The notes under the pieces: generated by a model
The model's input: the letters and a program-made list of their open reading frames with translations, nothing else
Databases searched by the model: none
What the model was told of the DNA's origin: nothing
Made by a program: the position numbers and the translations under genes
In this document: positions 26,100 through 33,973 of the stretch, piece after piece
How the letters are laid out: every line of letters starts with the position of its first letter
Position numbering within the stretch: the stretch's first letter is position 1
Assembly (NCBI GenBank): GCA_050184115.1
Contig: JBFXAQ010000001.1
Coordinates: 1,116,001-1,180,000 of the forward strand
From: JACKNG01 sp050184115
GTDB taxonomy: Bacteria; Pseudomonadota; Gammaproteobacteria; Ga0077536
Reading direction: 5' to 3'
DNA length: 64,000 nt

Positions 26100-26696
26100 T
26101 TAGGCTGGAGATGCCTTCGTGTCGGAAGCCGTTTCATGCTCCGGGGCGATCGGGCCGGAATCGTTACTAAATTGCTCCTTTAGTGCAGTTAAACGTTCTT
26201 CATATGTTCGTTTGCCGCTTTGGGGCTCTTTCCCGATTCCATAGGCCTGTCTTTCCATGGCAATCAGCCGAGTAAGTGACCGTACGGCGGACTCCAATGT
26301 GCGCGTCAATCCGGCCAGATCGGATTCGCCCGTCGTAAGTGCGATATGGAGCTTCGAAGTAAGGTTATCGAGGGCTGTCCATTGTCGGTTGATTTGCATT
26401 CGATGCTCTCGAATGACCTGAACTTGGACCGCCGCGCTCATCATAATGGCCTTATCGAATTCCAGCTCGTCTAAGCCGCCGTCGAGATGTCGTTGAGTTC
26501 GCTCGTGGACCCTGTGGAGCAGGCTACCTGCAACCAATCCTTGCTTTCGAAGATGCTTAACGATCGCCGTATGGGATACGCCATGGTCCTGACCGATCCG
26601 CCGAATGCTTTTGACTCCAACCACGGCCTCGCTGACGATAGCAGCCCAATCGATGCTGTAGCGAGCGCGATTATTCGTGGTTTGGTTAGACGTCAT
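26100..26696 (-). CDS. HTH protein resembling a terminase small subunit
   Basis: Taken from the internal ATG at 26696 (MTSNQTTNN), this is 198 residues; an upstream ATG at 26834 would add 46 residues with little family character. A helix-turn-helix is visible (SIRRIGQDHGVSHTAIVKHL, about 32-51). A long helical middle and a charged C-terminus follow. The layout is that of small terminase subunits or phage-packaging regulators, but no large terminase is in the window. In satellites, a small-terminase-like protein can redirect helper-phage packaging; that is inference here. Confidence 0.5.
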   Translation of the reverse strand: MTSNQTTNNRARYSIDWAAIVSEAVVGVKSIRRIGQDHGVSHTAIVKHLRKQGLVAGSLLHRVHERTQRHLDGGLDELEFDKAIMMSAAVQVQVIREHRMQINRQWTALDNLTSKLHIALTTGESDLAGLTRTLESAVRSLTRLIAMERQAYGIGKEPQSGKRTYEERLTALKEQFSNDSGPIAPEHETASDTKASPA

Positions 26697-26870
26697 CGGT
26701 CTATCTCTAAGAATCGTTTCAGCAAATTCGCGGCACAGTTCACTCCAATTATTCGGTCTTTTGGTGGAAACCTGTGTGGAAACCGCATCGTCCTTTCCTG
26801 TACTACGATGAACACTGTGCTGGTGACAATGCACTGACCGGTGGTCATCCGCGCCGAGATGCCACGCGGT

Positions 26871-27095
26871 TCATCCGGGCTCCCGACCGTGTCCCTTTTG
26901 CCGAGTGATCCACGCATCCAGGTCACGGACGTCGTAGCGAATATTGCGCCCGATGCGGATAAAGGGAATCAGTCGCAAGCGCCCAACCGGCCGATTCTGC
27001 ATGCGCTGCTGGCGCAATGTTGAACGGCTCAATTTGAGATAGTAGGCTGCTTCGCTTTCTGTCAGTAACCGCGATGGTCCCTGCTCTATGTACAT
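26871..27095 (-). CDS. HTH_17/excisionase-type DNA-binding protein
   Basis: 74 residues from the ATG at 27095, chosen because GGAGAAA precedes it. The winged-helix pattern LLTESEAAYYLKLSRSTLRQ...PFIRIGRNIRYDVRDLDAWI is that of MerR-like/HTH_17 excisionases. It probably controls excision of, or early transcription in, the integrated element. It lies between the helicase and the terminase-small-like gene in the same direction. Confidence 0.8.
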   Translation of the reverse strand: MYIEQGPSRLLTESEAAYYLKLSRSTLRQQRMQNRPVGRLRLIPFIRIGRNIRYDVRDLDAWITRQKGHGREPG

Positions 27096-27168
27096 GTGAT
27101 TTTCTCCGACGGGGACTACTTCTTTCAGGGGCGCCCTACGACGCAAGTCGCCGACACGGGCAAGCCAA

Positions 27169-28614
27169 TCATGTTCTCGTAGCCTTCCGTGATTTCGCGA
27201 ACCGGATGAGCTGAGATTTGGCGAAATTTCGCATCGCCGAACTGGGCTCGATCGGTTCCAGATGCGCCCATGAACCTTGCGGTTTGGTCTTTTTCATCTC
27301 AACAAACAGGTGGAATGCCCATCCGGGGGACTTGCCAAAGGTCTTGGCAACGCCGAGAAACTCCTGGTACAGGCGGCGGTCGCTGTGATTTCGAGCGTGA
27401 TCCGTTAGTGGCACGATTTCGCTGTCCAGCGTTCTGACCGTGTTCTGCCGTTCGGGTGAAAAGCCGCAGATTGGACAACTGTGGATCCGAGGCGGCTTCA
27501 AGTGAGCACAACTGGGGCAGGGTCGTGGCTGCGGGTCATTCGAGAGCCGTACGGGCCATGTTTTCTCGTGAGTGTCGAGTTCGCCTATTTGGAGGTCAGA
27601 TGGGAGTCCGAATCGTTCGATGTTCCCTGCATGGTCGATCACAATGCACCCGGTCTTCCCCTCGAATGCTCGAAGGCCCCGGCCGATCTGCTGCACATGG
27701 AGCGTTGGGCTTTTTGTCGGCCGCGCCAGGACCAAGCAGCTCGCGTTGGGGGCATCGAAACCTACGCTTAAGCAGGCGACCGAGCACAGAACTGTGATCT
27801 CGCCGATTCGGAATCGCTCGATCGAGATTTGGCGCTCTTGGCGGTCCATATAACCGTCGACATGGGCGGCGTTGACCCCGGCCTCTTGGAATGCACTGGC
27901 GACGGCTTTGCTATGCGCGATGTCGACGCAGAACACGAGAGTCGGACGACCCTCCCCGAGTCGTTTCCAGGTAGACACCACTTCGGCGTGGAGTTCGACG
28001 CGGTTCACAGCCTTGGACAGTTCCCCGACGACGTAGTCGCCCCCTCGAATCGCCACGGCGTCGACGTCAAACTTCGCGGGACCAAACGGGATCGCCGGGA
28101 CGAGGAGACGGTTGTCTGTAAGCTCTTGTATTGAGGTCGGTGCTACGAGGTTCGTGAAATACTGGCCAAGGCCTCGGGTGAACGGTGTCGCCGTCAAGCC
28201 AATGGTCGGAACGGCATCCCAACGCTCTAGCAGCCGTGCATGCGCTCGATACAGGATGTGACATTCGTCGATGAGTAGGAGGCTAGCATCAGGCAGCTTT
28301 CGACGTGCGAGCGTCTGGATCGATGCGACGACGACGTCGTGGCCAGTGACCATCCGCGACTCGGCACCCCGGAGTAGGCTGGTTCTAAGTCCTGCGCGGA
28401 CCATTGTTTCGACAGCCTGGTCGGCAAGCGCAATGCGGTCGACGATGAAGAGCGGCAGGTTCCCATTGCGTCGAGCACAGTCTGCGATGTGAGCGGCGGT
28501 GACGGTCTTGCCAGCCCCAGTTGGCATCACGAGGATCTGTCGGAGATGACCAGCTCGGAATCCGTCCCGGAGTTCACGAACGGCCCGCTCTTGGTGCGGT
28601 CGCAAATTGATCAT
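27169..28614 (-). CDS. Phage/satellite-type superfamily 2 DEAD/DEAH-like helicase
   Basis: 481 residues from the ATG at 28614, which overlaps the primase stop as ATGA; this overlap decides the start. Walker A is PTGAGKT at 31-37, motif II is DECH near 115, motif III is TATPF, and motif VI is QQIGRGLRAF. Near the C-terminus, CPSC and CPIC pairs form a zinc finger. Such ResIII-like helicases accompany zinc/TOPRIM primases in phages and satellites and unwind the replication origin. Confidence 0.85.
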   Translation of the reverse strand: MINLRPHQERAVRELRDGFRAGHLRQILVMPTGAGKTVTAAHIADCARRNGNLPLFIVDRIALADQAVETMVRAGLRTSLLRGAESRMVTGHDVVVASIQTLARRKLPDASLLLIDECHILYRAHARLLERWDAVPTIGLTATPFTRGLGQYFTNLVAPTSIQELTDNRLLVPAIPFGPAKFDVDAVAIRGGDYVVGELSKAVNRVELHAEVVSTWKRLGEGRPTLVFCVDIAHSKAVASAFQEAGVNAAHVDGYMDRQERQISIERFRIGEITVLCSVACLSVGFDAPNASCLVLARPTKSPTLHVQQIGRGLRAFEGKTGCIVIDHAGNIERFGLPSDLQIGELDTHEKTWPVRLSNDPQPRPCPSCAHLKPPRIHSCPICGFSPERQNTVRTLDSEIVPLTDHARNHSDRRLYQEFLGVAKTFGKSPGWAFHLFVEMKKTKPQGSWAHLEPIEPSSAMRNFAKSQLIRFAKSRKATRT

Positions 28615-29618
28615 GGGACGGCGCCGCGCGTCCGCCACAGGCGCTGGGCATCGTTGTAGTCCGTGGCCCACGGCGGCCGCGCGGGAGGAAATTCCGGATA
28701 GTGCCAAGCACATCCGAGTCTCTCGGCGACGCGCTCAGCCGCGGCGTGGCCGGGATTGCCAGGCGTGTTCCAGTCATCGTCAGCCATAACCGTCAGTTCA
28801 ACCGACTTCCATTCCTCCGTGATGGCAGTCGCGACGGGAAGAAGATTTTCGCAACAGAACGCGACAACGACGCAATCGCCGTAATCCTGGTGCACCGACA
28901 TCCCCGTCGCATAGCCTTCAACCAACCAGACGCGAGGGGTTCGTTTCCCGATGACATGGAAGCAGCCCTTAGTGCGACCGCCGCGAAGGAACCGCTTTTC
29001 GCCCCTGGGGTTGATGAACTGCAAACTCCATAACTTCGCTTGAACGTCGCGGACGGGGACGACGAGTGACTCGCGGAGCTGCCGAATGCCGTCGGCAGCG
29101 ATCCCCTTACCTCGTAGGTACTGATGCGTTGGGTGGGGTTGAGTCGCCTTAGCCCAGAGAGCGACGGCTTTATCGGCAGCCCGCTTCTGGATCGATGCTT
29201 TGTCTCGGTCATCGCGCTGCCCCGTCGCAGGGCGCGGCCCCGTCATGTGCGAGGGTTCCCCGACGGGCGCTGGGAGCCCAGCGGTGCGCGCTACTTCATT
29301 GAGCACCTTAGGAAATGACCAACCATGGACCTTCTGGAGTAAGGCGAAACCATCGCCGGCCCCGCATTGATTGCAGAAGAAGTCGCCACGGCCTTGATAG
29401 TCATCGAATCGGTAACGATCCTTGCCGCCGCACGCCGGGCAGGGACCGTGGCGGTTACGCAGGTAATCAGGGTGGATGCCGAGGCGTTCCAAGATGTCCG
29501 GCCAGCGGCCTTCGAGTGCGGCGTGCAATCGCGCAGGTATGAGGTCGCGACGCATCAGTTGGCTGAACCCCTTGTCAGTGAGATGTGCGGCTGTCGAGGT
29601 GATCGCATTGGTCGTCAT
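28611..29618 (-). CDS. Zinc-binding/TOPRIM primase (P4-alpha-like N-terminal type)
   Basis: A 335-residue primase. Zinc ligands Cys60, Cys63, Cys82 and Cys85 lie in the CHC2-like domain (CPACGGKDRYRF, FFCNQCG). A TOPRIM domain follows, with VWLVEGYATGMS near 230 and VMADDDW near 275. It lacks the fused helicase of P4 alpha; the next gene supplies a separate helicase. ATGA overlaps link it to both neighbours, so replication proteins are made in fixed proportion. It is a core replication gene of the integrated element. Confidence 0.85.
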   Translation of the reverse strand: MTTNAITSTAAHLTDKGFSQLMRRDLIPARLHAALEGRWPDILERLGIHPDYLRNRHGPCPACGGKDRYRFDDYQGRGDFFCNQCGAGDGFALLQKVHGWSFPKVLNEVARTAGLPAPVGEPSHMTGPRPATGQRDDRDKASIQKRAADKAVALWAKATQPHPTHQYLRGKGIAADGIRQLRESLVVPVRDVQAKLWSLQFINPRGEKRFLRGGRTKGCFHVIGKRTPRVWLVEGYATGMSVHQDYGDCVVVAFCCENLLPVATAITEEWKSVELTVMADDDWNTPGNPGHAAAERVAERLGCAWHYPEFPPARPPWATDYNDAQRLWRTRGAVP

Positions 29619-30175
29619 GCGCCGCCCCGGCGGGCTAAGGTCATCCCCCCCCCATGGGGGAGAACCTCGGGCGACGGCTCCGTTGGCTGGTCGCCCCGAG
29701 ATTCCCGTTCATTACCAATAGGAGGCACGGTCGGCCGGGTTGGAATACCTCGCGTGCCGGGTTGAGAGACAGGACGCACCGCGTTGGCGTCGCGCTCAAC
29801 ACTGCCTTGCGTGCCGGGTTGACGGATGGAGTGACTCCAGTCGGAGCTAGTCTTCGACTCGGCACACGGTGCCGGGTTGGAACTTGTGTTCCGCGAAGAC
29901 CGATCGCGTTCGTGCAGAATGCGGTAGACGTTCGAGAGACGACCGGCGCTGCGCCGAACTTCCAGGTGGCCGGAAACTTCGAGTTCCTTGATCACGTTCC
30001 GTGCCTTGCGCACGGACATGCCGGCCTCGCGTGCGATCCGCTCCAGCGACGGGTGGCATTCGCCGTTGGCATTGACGTACTGCACTAGAACGTGCAGAAG
30101 GCTCTTCGCATACGCATCCACTTCGAGATCAAGGCACCAACGCCGAAGGGCGCGGATAAGTTCGGGCCGGGTCAC
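29615..30175 (-). CDS. Winged-helix replication-associated protein
   Basis: 186 residues, GTG start at 30175. Residues 1-85 form a winged helix of the HTH_36/replication-protein-O type (CHPSLERIAREAGMSVRKAR...VSGHLEVRR). The rest is a low-complexity, disordered tail rich in Pro, Ser, Arg and Gly. A run of nine C on the plus strand (29645-29653) lies near its end and encodes Gly residues. A slip there would change the last dozen codons and the ATGA coupling to the primase. Likely role: origin binding or loading of the primase/helicase. Confidence 0.65.
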   Translation of the reverse strand: MTRPELIRALRRWCLDLEVDAYAKSLLHVLVQYVNANGECHPSLERIAREAGMSVRKARNVIKELEVSGHLEVRRSAGRLSNVYRILHERDRSSRNTSSNPAPCAESKTSSDWSHSIRQPGTQGSVERDANAVRPVSQPGTRGIPTRPTVPPIGNERESRGDQPTEPSPEVLPHGGGMTLARRGGA

Positions 30176-30498
30176 GATGGGAACCGCGCCAGCGGCGCCA
30201 CCAAACGCGCGACGCTCAAGGAACGGTCCGGTTCGATGACGCTGACAGGTCGGGCGTTAGAGGCAACGCGGTTTGGTTCGGCACGCAGACCGCTCGCCGA
30301 GATGGTTGGGTTAGTGTCCGATCCGGGCGCCGCGGCGCTTTTCCGCGCCGTGTCGACGGCAACGTCAAGGCGTGCGGTGGCTTTAACCAGCCTGGACCCT
30401 TGGGACAGGGAGTAACCGCCGGGTGGCGCCGTTCTGAGGACGTCACCGTTCCTGGCGAGGACGTTCGCTCCGCGGCAACCGCCATGGCACCCGAGCAT
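30172..30498 (-). CDS. Hypothetical protein upstream of the winged-helix gene
   Basis: A frame of ~108 residues if begun at the ATG at 30498; a longer frame begins at 30618 but would overlap the AlpA gene. Its stop overlaps the next gene's GTG as GTGA, which favours a real coupled gene. The composition (Ala, Arg, Ser) is also what a chance GC-rich frame would show, and no family is recognised. Without it, 30176-30511 would be a gap in a tight operon. Confidence 0.35.
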   Translation of the reverse strand: MLGCHGGCRGANVLARNGDVLRTAPPGGYSLSQGSRLVKATARLDVAVDTARKSAAAPGSDTNPTISASGLRAEPNRVASNARPVSVIEPDRSLSVARLVAPLARFPS

Positions 30499-30511
30499 TC
30501 GCCGGCGCGCC

Positions 30512-30802
30512 TTACGCGATCCGCCCGGACGTCGCAGAGCGGGCGGCGACGAGCGCGCGCACGAGTGCGCGGATGTCGTCGTCGCACGCACCCGACGCCC
30601 TGGCCGCGATGACCGCATCCAACTCGTCGGACAGGAACGCCCTGGCCCGGCCGCCGAGCGCGATGGGCGGAGGAAGCAGCCCGTCGAGCACCTTGCCCGC
30701 GCGTGCCGACTTCTTGTAGCCCGTTCGCGCGTCGGCTTCCGGGCTCATGCTGCGGATCAAGCGCCGGCCCTTGGTGGCGGCGTTACGAGAGTCGTACGTC
30801 AT
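30512..30802 (-). CDS. AlpA-like regulator
   Basis: 96 residues from the ATG at 30802, supported by GAGGAG eight bases upstream. The segment KVLDGLLPPPIALGGRARAFLSDELDAVIAAR matches the AlpA/HTH_17 wing pattern, though the recognition helix region (ARTGYKKS) is shortened. AlpA proteins activate integrase or excision in P4-like elements. The gene heads the replication operon, in keeping with an early regulator. Confidence 0.65.
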   Translation of the reverse strand: MTYDSRNAATKGRRLIRSMSPEADARTGYKKSARAGKVLDGLLPPPIALGGRARAFLSDELDAVIAARASGACDDDIRALVRALVAARSATSGRIA

Positions 30803-30900
30803 CTCGATACTCCTCAAGCGCGGGAACACGCGCTCCTGCGTGGAGTATCGAGGTCGTCGGGTACCTCGACTAAACGGTCAAATCCGTTCGATTTGACCGA

Positions 30901-31557
30901 CTAATCAAAATCAAAGGCCGTCAAGGATTCAAGAAATCGGTCGGAGCACTGCTCCAAGGATTCTTTGTACTCGACATAGGCTGCTCTCGTCGCAGCGACT
31001 CCCTTATCCGCTCCAAAAAATTGCTGCGCGGACGAATCGATAGAGGCTTCCCACGTATTTCCACGACGCATGCTCAAGATGACTGCCGCCGCGATCGCCA
31101 GGTTTCGCTCGGTCAGATCCTCTCGCGCGCGTTCACCACGAGCCTTTTTGAGCCCGAATGCGGCCTCTGCTGGCTGGCCCTTCTCGACGAGACGGTCGAA
31201 CACGTGCGCGATGAATGTGAAAAGGGCGTCGTGATCAAACGAATCGTTGAACTTGAGTCGATCGTGGAAGTACCGGATCAACTCCCACGATGCTTCTGGG
31301 TCGAACCCGTGCAGCACGCTCAGCAGGGCGTCCTGGACGGCTTCGTCGTTGATCAGGTCGTCGCCGCTGTGCGCGCCTGATGGCATCGTGCCGGATGATG
31401 CTGCAGTCTCTCCTGGCATCCGGGTATCGAGTATCTCGCGGGTAGAACCGATCCGCCGATGCTCAGGGGCAGCTCCGTCGTTTGCCCCACCCGTGGAATG
31501 TTTTGGCTTACGCTGGTGGCCACTTGTCCGCCTCTTTTTGCGGGTACTCGATGTCAT
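30901..31557 (-). CDS. Hypothetical protein (218 aa)
   Basis: I place the start at the ATG at 31557 (MTSSTRKKRR), with GGAGG 11-12 bases upstream. A GTG at 31575 is possible. The first ~65 residues are basic and disordered. The rest is a helical domain containing DALLSVLHGFDPEASWELIRYFHDRL and GLKKARGERAREDLTERNLAIAAAVILSM. I do not recognise the family. It lies between the AlpA gene and the integrase in the same direction, a slot where satellites often carry accessory genes. Confidence 0.6.
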   Translation of the reverse strand: MTSSTRKKRRTSGHQRKPKHSTGGANDGAAPEHRRIGSTREILDTRMPGETAASSGTMPSGAHSGDDLINDEAVQDALLSVLHGFDPEASWELIRYFHDRLKFNDSFDHDALFTFIAHVFDRLVEKGQPAEAAFGLKKARGERAREDLTERNLAIAAAVILSMRRGNTWEASIDSSAQQFFGADKGVAATRAAYVEYKESLEQCSDRFLESLTAFDFD

Positions 31558-31697
31558 TTTGGGGCGAACCTCCACAGCGTAGCGGGCACGGCGGCTGGCA
31601 AACTTAGATGGAACGGTTCCTGAGTTCCATCCGGCCGTTGATTGGACGGCTAGGGCTAGGACATGTTCTGTGAAAAGGAGATTGTGCGCGTCCGCCT

Positions 31698-32951
31698 TCA
31701 GTCTGCGGCCATCCGGGGCCGCGGCCCCGCGCCGAGATCGGGCAGGTTGGCCCGGATCGTGTCGGCGATGTGACTCGGTAGCAGGTGCGCGTAGTGGCGC
31801 TCGGTGATCCGCGTGTCACGGTGGCCGAGCGCGGCGGCGATGATCTGGAGTGGCGTGCCCGCGCGCGCGAGGGCCGCGCCATAAGTATGGCGCAGGCCGT
31901 GGAAGCTGAACTTGACGTCAATCTTTGCCTGGCGGCAGGCCTCGGCGAATGGCCGGCTGTATTGCGAGGTTTTCCACGGCGCATCGTCGGCACGGACGAG
32001 CAGGGGTAGATCGCCGAATCGATACCGTGCCAAGCGTTCGAAGAACGCCAGACCTTCGACAGTCAGCGTGATATGGCGTTCGCGGCCACTTTTGCTCTTG
32101 GCGACGTAGAGAGTCCTGCTTTCCCGATCGAGATCACTCACCTTGAACCGGGCCAATTCGCCGAAGCGGGCCCCGGTGTAAAGGGCCGCTTGGACGAGAC
32201 GACGCAGATCCGGTGGGCAGGCATCAACCAGGCCTACGCATTGAGCAGGCGACAGGAAGCTGATCCGAGGTGCGTCGACGCGTGGGAACGGCTTCACCTT
32301 GCGCCAGGCAAGATCACTCTCCACTTGGTCGTTGTGCCAGGCGTAATTGAGTGCGGCTTTCAGGACGCTCAAGATGCGGTTGGCTGTCGCTTGGCGGGCG
32401 CGAGGGTCGTTGTCCTGGCGAAGGTTCGGCGTCTCGGCGCCCTTGGCCGTGCGCAACCGGGCCGGATGGGTGGCGAGCCTCTGGTGCCAGGCGCGGATCT
32501 GCGGCGCGGTCAGCGTGGCGACTGGCAGATCACCGAGCGCCGGCAGGATGTGCCGCTCGCAGGTCGCGACCGTGAGGGCGTGCGATTTGCGGTTCAGTGC
32601 GAACCAGGCCAGGTAGTCATCGACCGCGTCCCGCACTCGGTAGCAGCGCCCGTCTCGATAGCTCGCGTCGAGCGCGTCCGCCCAGGCACGGGCGCGCTCC
32701 TGGGCCTCGTAATAGCTGAGGATGGTTTCGCCGTCGGCGTCCCGGTGATCGTCGGCGAGCCCGAGACCGGCCATCGTGTGGCGTCCATCGGGCAGGTAGC
32801 GCCGCGCGCACCACGAGCCGCCCACCTTACCCTTGCGGTAGCCGAGCGCGAGGCCCTTGTGGATCGCGCGCCAGTACGGCTTCGGGCGCGCGGCGAGGCG
32901 GTCGCGCGCCGCGCGGGTTTCGAGTTTGCTGTCGCGGGTCGAGCGGGCCAT
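31698..32951 (-). CDS. Tyrosine-type integrase
   Basis: 417 residues from the ATG at 32951 (MARSTRDSK); an upstream frame extension has no family character. The N-terminal arm-type binding region is followed by a core-binding domain and the catalytic domain. The catalytic domain has Arg in TGARFGELA (near 260), HGLRHTYG (near 350), GHRD and Tyr in TERHYAH (near 386). It lies about 150 bp from the tRNA-Glu 3' fragment, so the integrase presumably uses that site. Confidence 0.9.
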   Translation of the reverse strand: MARSTRDSKLETRAARDRLAARPKPYWRAIHKGLALGYRKGKVGGSWCARRYLPDGRHTMAGLGLADDHRDADGETILSYYEAQERARAWADALDASYRDGRCYRVRDAVDDYLAWFALNRKSHALTVATCERHILPALGDLPVATLTAPQIRAWHQRLATHPARLRTAKGAETPNLRQDNDPRARQATANRILSVLKAALNYAWHNDQVESDLAWRKVKPFPRVDAPRISFLSPAQCVGLVDACPPDLRRLVQAALYTGARFGELARFKVSDLDRESRTLYVAKSKSGRERHITLTVEGLAFFERLARYRFGDLPLLVRADDAPWKTSQYSRPFAEACRQAKIDVKFSFHGLRHTYGAALARAGTPLQIIAAALGHRDTRITERHYAHLLPSHIADTIRANLPDLGAGPRPRMAAD

Positions 32952-33102
32952 CGGTGTTGCGGTCGTGCCTCCCGGGCGTGTCCAAGTTTTGTCCAGAATT
33001 CGACGTTGGCCGGAGCTGGAAATGAATGGAAACACTTCCACGGTAAAACCGCAACTAATTGTTTTTAATGGCTATTAATGGCCGTCACCGGAAACGAGAT
33101 TA

Positions 33103-33149
33103 GCCCTTTCACGGCGGTAACAGGGGTTCGAATCCCCTAGGGGACGCCA
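33103..33149 (+). other. Attachment site: 3' end of tRNA-Glu
   Basis: 47 nt match the 3' part of tRNA-Glu as I remember the E. coli gene: end of the anticodon loop, variable loop, T arm (GGTTCGAATCC) and acceptor ending in CCA. The 5' half is not present upstream; the DNA before 33103 is AT-rich integrase leader. This is the copy of the tRNA end left at the far side of an integrated element. The full tRNA gene should lie left of the window. Confidence 0.8.
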
Positions 33150-33196
33150 TGATCACAAAAGCCGGCATCGCCGGCTTTTGTGATCATGGCGTCCCC
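33140..33196. terminator. 27-bp perfect hairpin following the tRNA-Glu end
   Basis: Two 27-bp arms, perfectly complementary, flank the 3-base loop ATC. The left arm begins inside the tRNA acceptor stem (GGGGACGCC) and the right arm ends with its complement (GGCGTCCCC). A T run sits in the right arm. It is probably the transcription terminator of the tRNA operon, extended by copying of the acceptor sequence. Confidence 0.65.
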
Positions 33197-33958
33197 CGGT
33201 CGGAGAGAACCCCACGGGTTCGACCGATTCGCGAAAGCGAATCGGGACGCCGGAGCGTAGCGACGGTGCCCCGCAGGGGCGAGAACGCGCAACAAGCGCG
33301 TTCGACGGAGGATGCGCAGCATCCGGAGGACGCCGTGCATCGCGCGGCGGGCCGCAGGCCGAGGTCGCGCCAGCGGCCGAGCAGTCAATCCCGTAAACAC
33401 AGAAGTAGCCCCTCGTCGCGAGCCGGCATCGCCGGCTTTTGTGATCATGGCGTCCCCCGGTCGGAGAGAACCCCACGGGTTCGACCGATTCGCGAAAGCG
33501 AATCGGGACGCCGGAGCATGGCCCGAAGGTCATGTCCGCGTTCTGCTGCGGCCGCCGATCCGCGGGCAAACCCGGGCCGTGCTCGCCACTGGCTCCTCGA
33601 CAGACTGTCGAGTATGCCGTCGTCGCCAGCAACTCCGCGCGGCCCGTTTTTGCGGCGCCTCGACGCCCTCGCGACGAACACGGACAAGACCTTCGGGCTG
33701 GCGACGGCGCCCCGCAGGGGCGAGAACGCGCAACAAGCGCGTTCGACGGAGGATGCGCAGCATCCGGAGGACGCCGTGCATCGCGCGGCGGGCCGCAGGC
33801 CGAGGTCGCGCCAGCGGCCGAGCAGTCAATCCCGTAAACACCGAAGTAGCGCCTCGCCGCTAGCCGGCACCAGCCGGCTTTTGTGATCATGGCGTCCCCC
33901 AGTTGGAGAGAACCCCACGGGTTCGACCGATTCGCGAAAGCGAATCGGGACACCGACG
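33161..33958. repeat. Hairpin-rich modular repeat array A-B-A-C-B-A
   Basis: Module A (96 bp) occurs at 33161-33256 and 33422-33517, and with changes at 33863-33958. Module B (161 bp) occurs at 33261-33421 and 33702-33862. Module C (33518-33701) occurs once. A contains CCGATTCGC-GAAA-GCGAATCGG, a 9-bp stem with a GNRA-type loop, and GCCGGC-ATC-GCCGGC. B contains CGCCCC-GCA-GGGGCG, GAACGCGC-AACAA-GCGCGTTC and GGATGC-GCA-GCATCC. No open frame is supported. The array is made almost entirely of small hairpins. Confidence 0.85.
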
Positions 33959-33973
33959 CAGCCAGTGCGCGCG

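Noticed and set aside
33103..33149. A complete tRNA-Glu gene
   Set aside because: Only the 3' 47 nt match; upstream DNA has no acceptor 5' strand, D arm or anticodon stem 5' half.
1..33149. A complete prophage
   Set aside because: No capsid, portal, tail, lysis or large terminase genes are visible.
33161..33958. CRISPR array
   Set aside because: Repeats are 96 and 161 bp, unevenly arranged, with no spacers of constant length and no cas genes.
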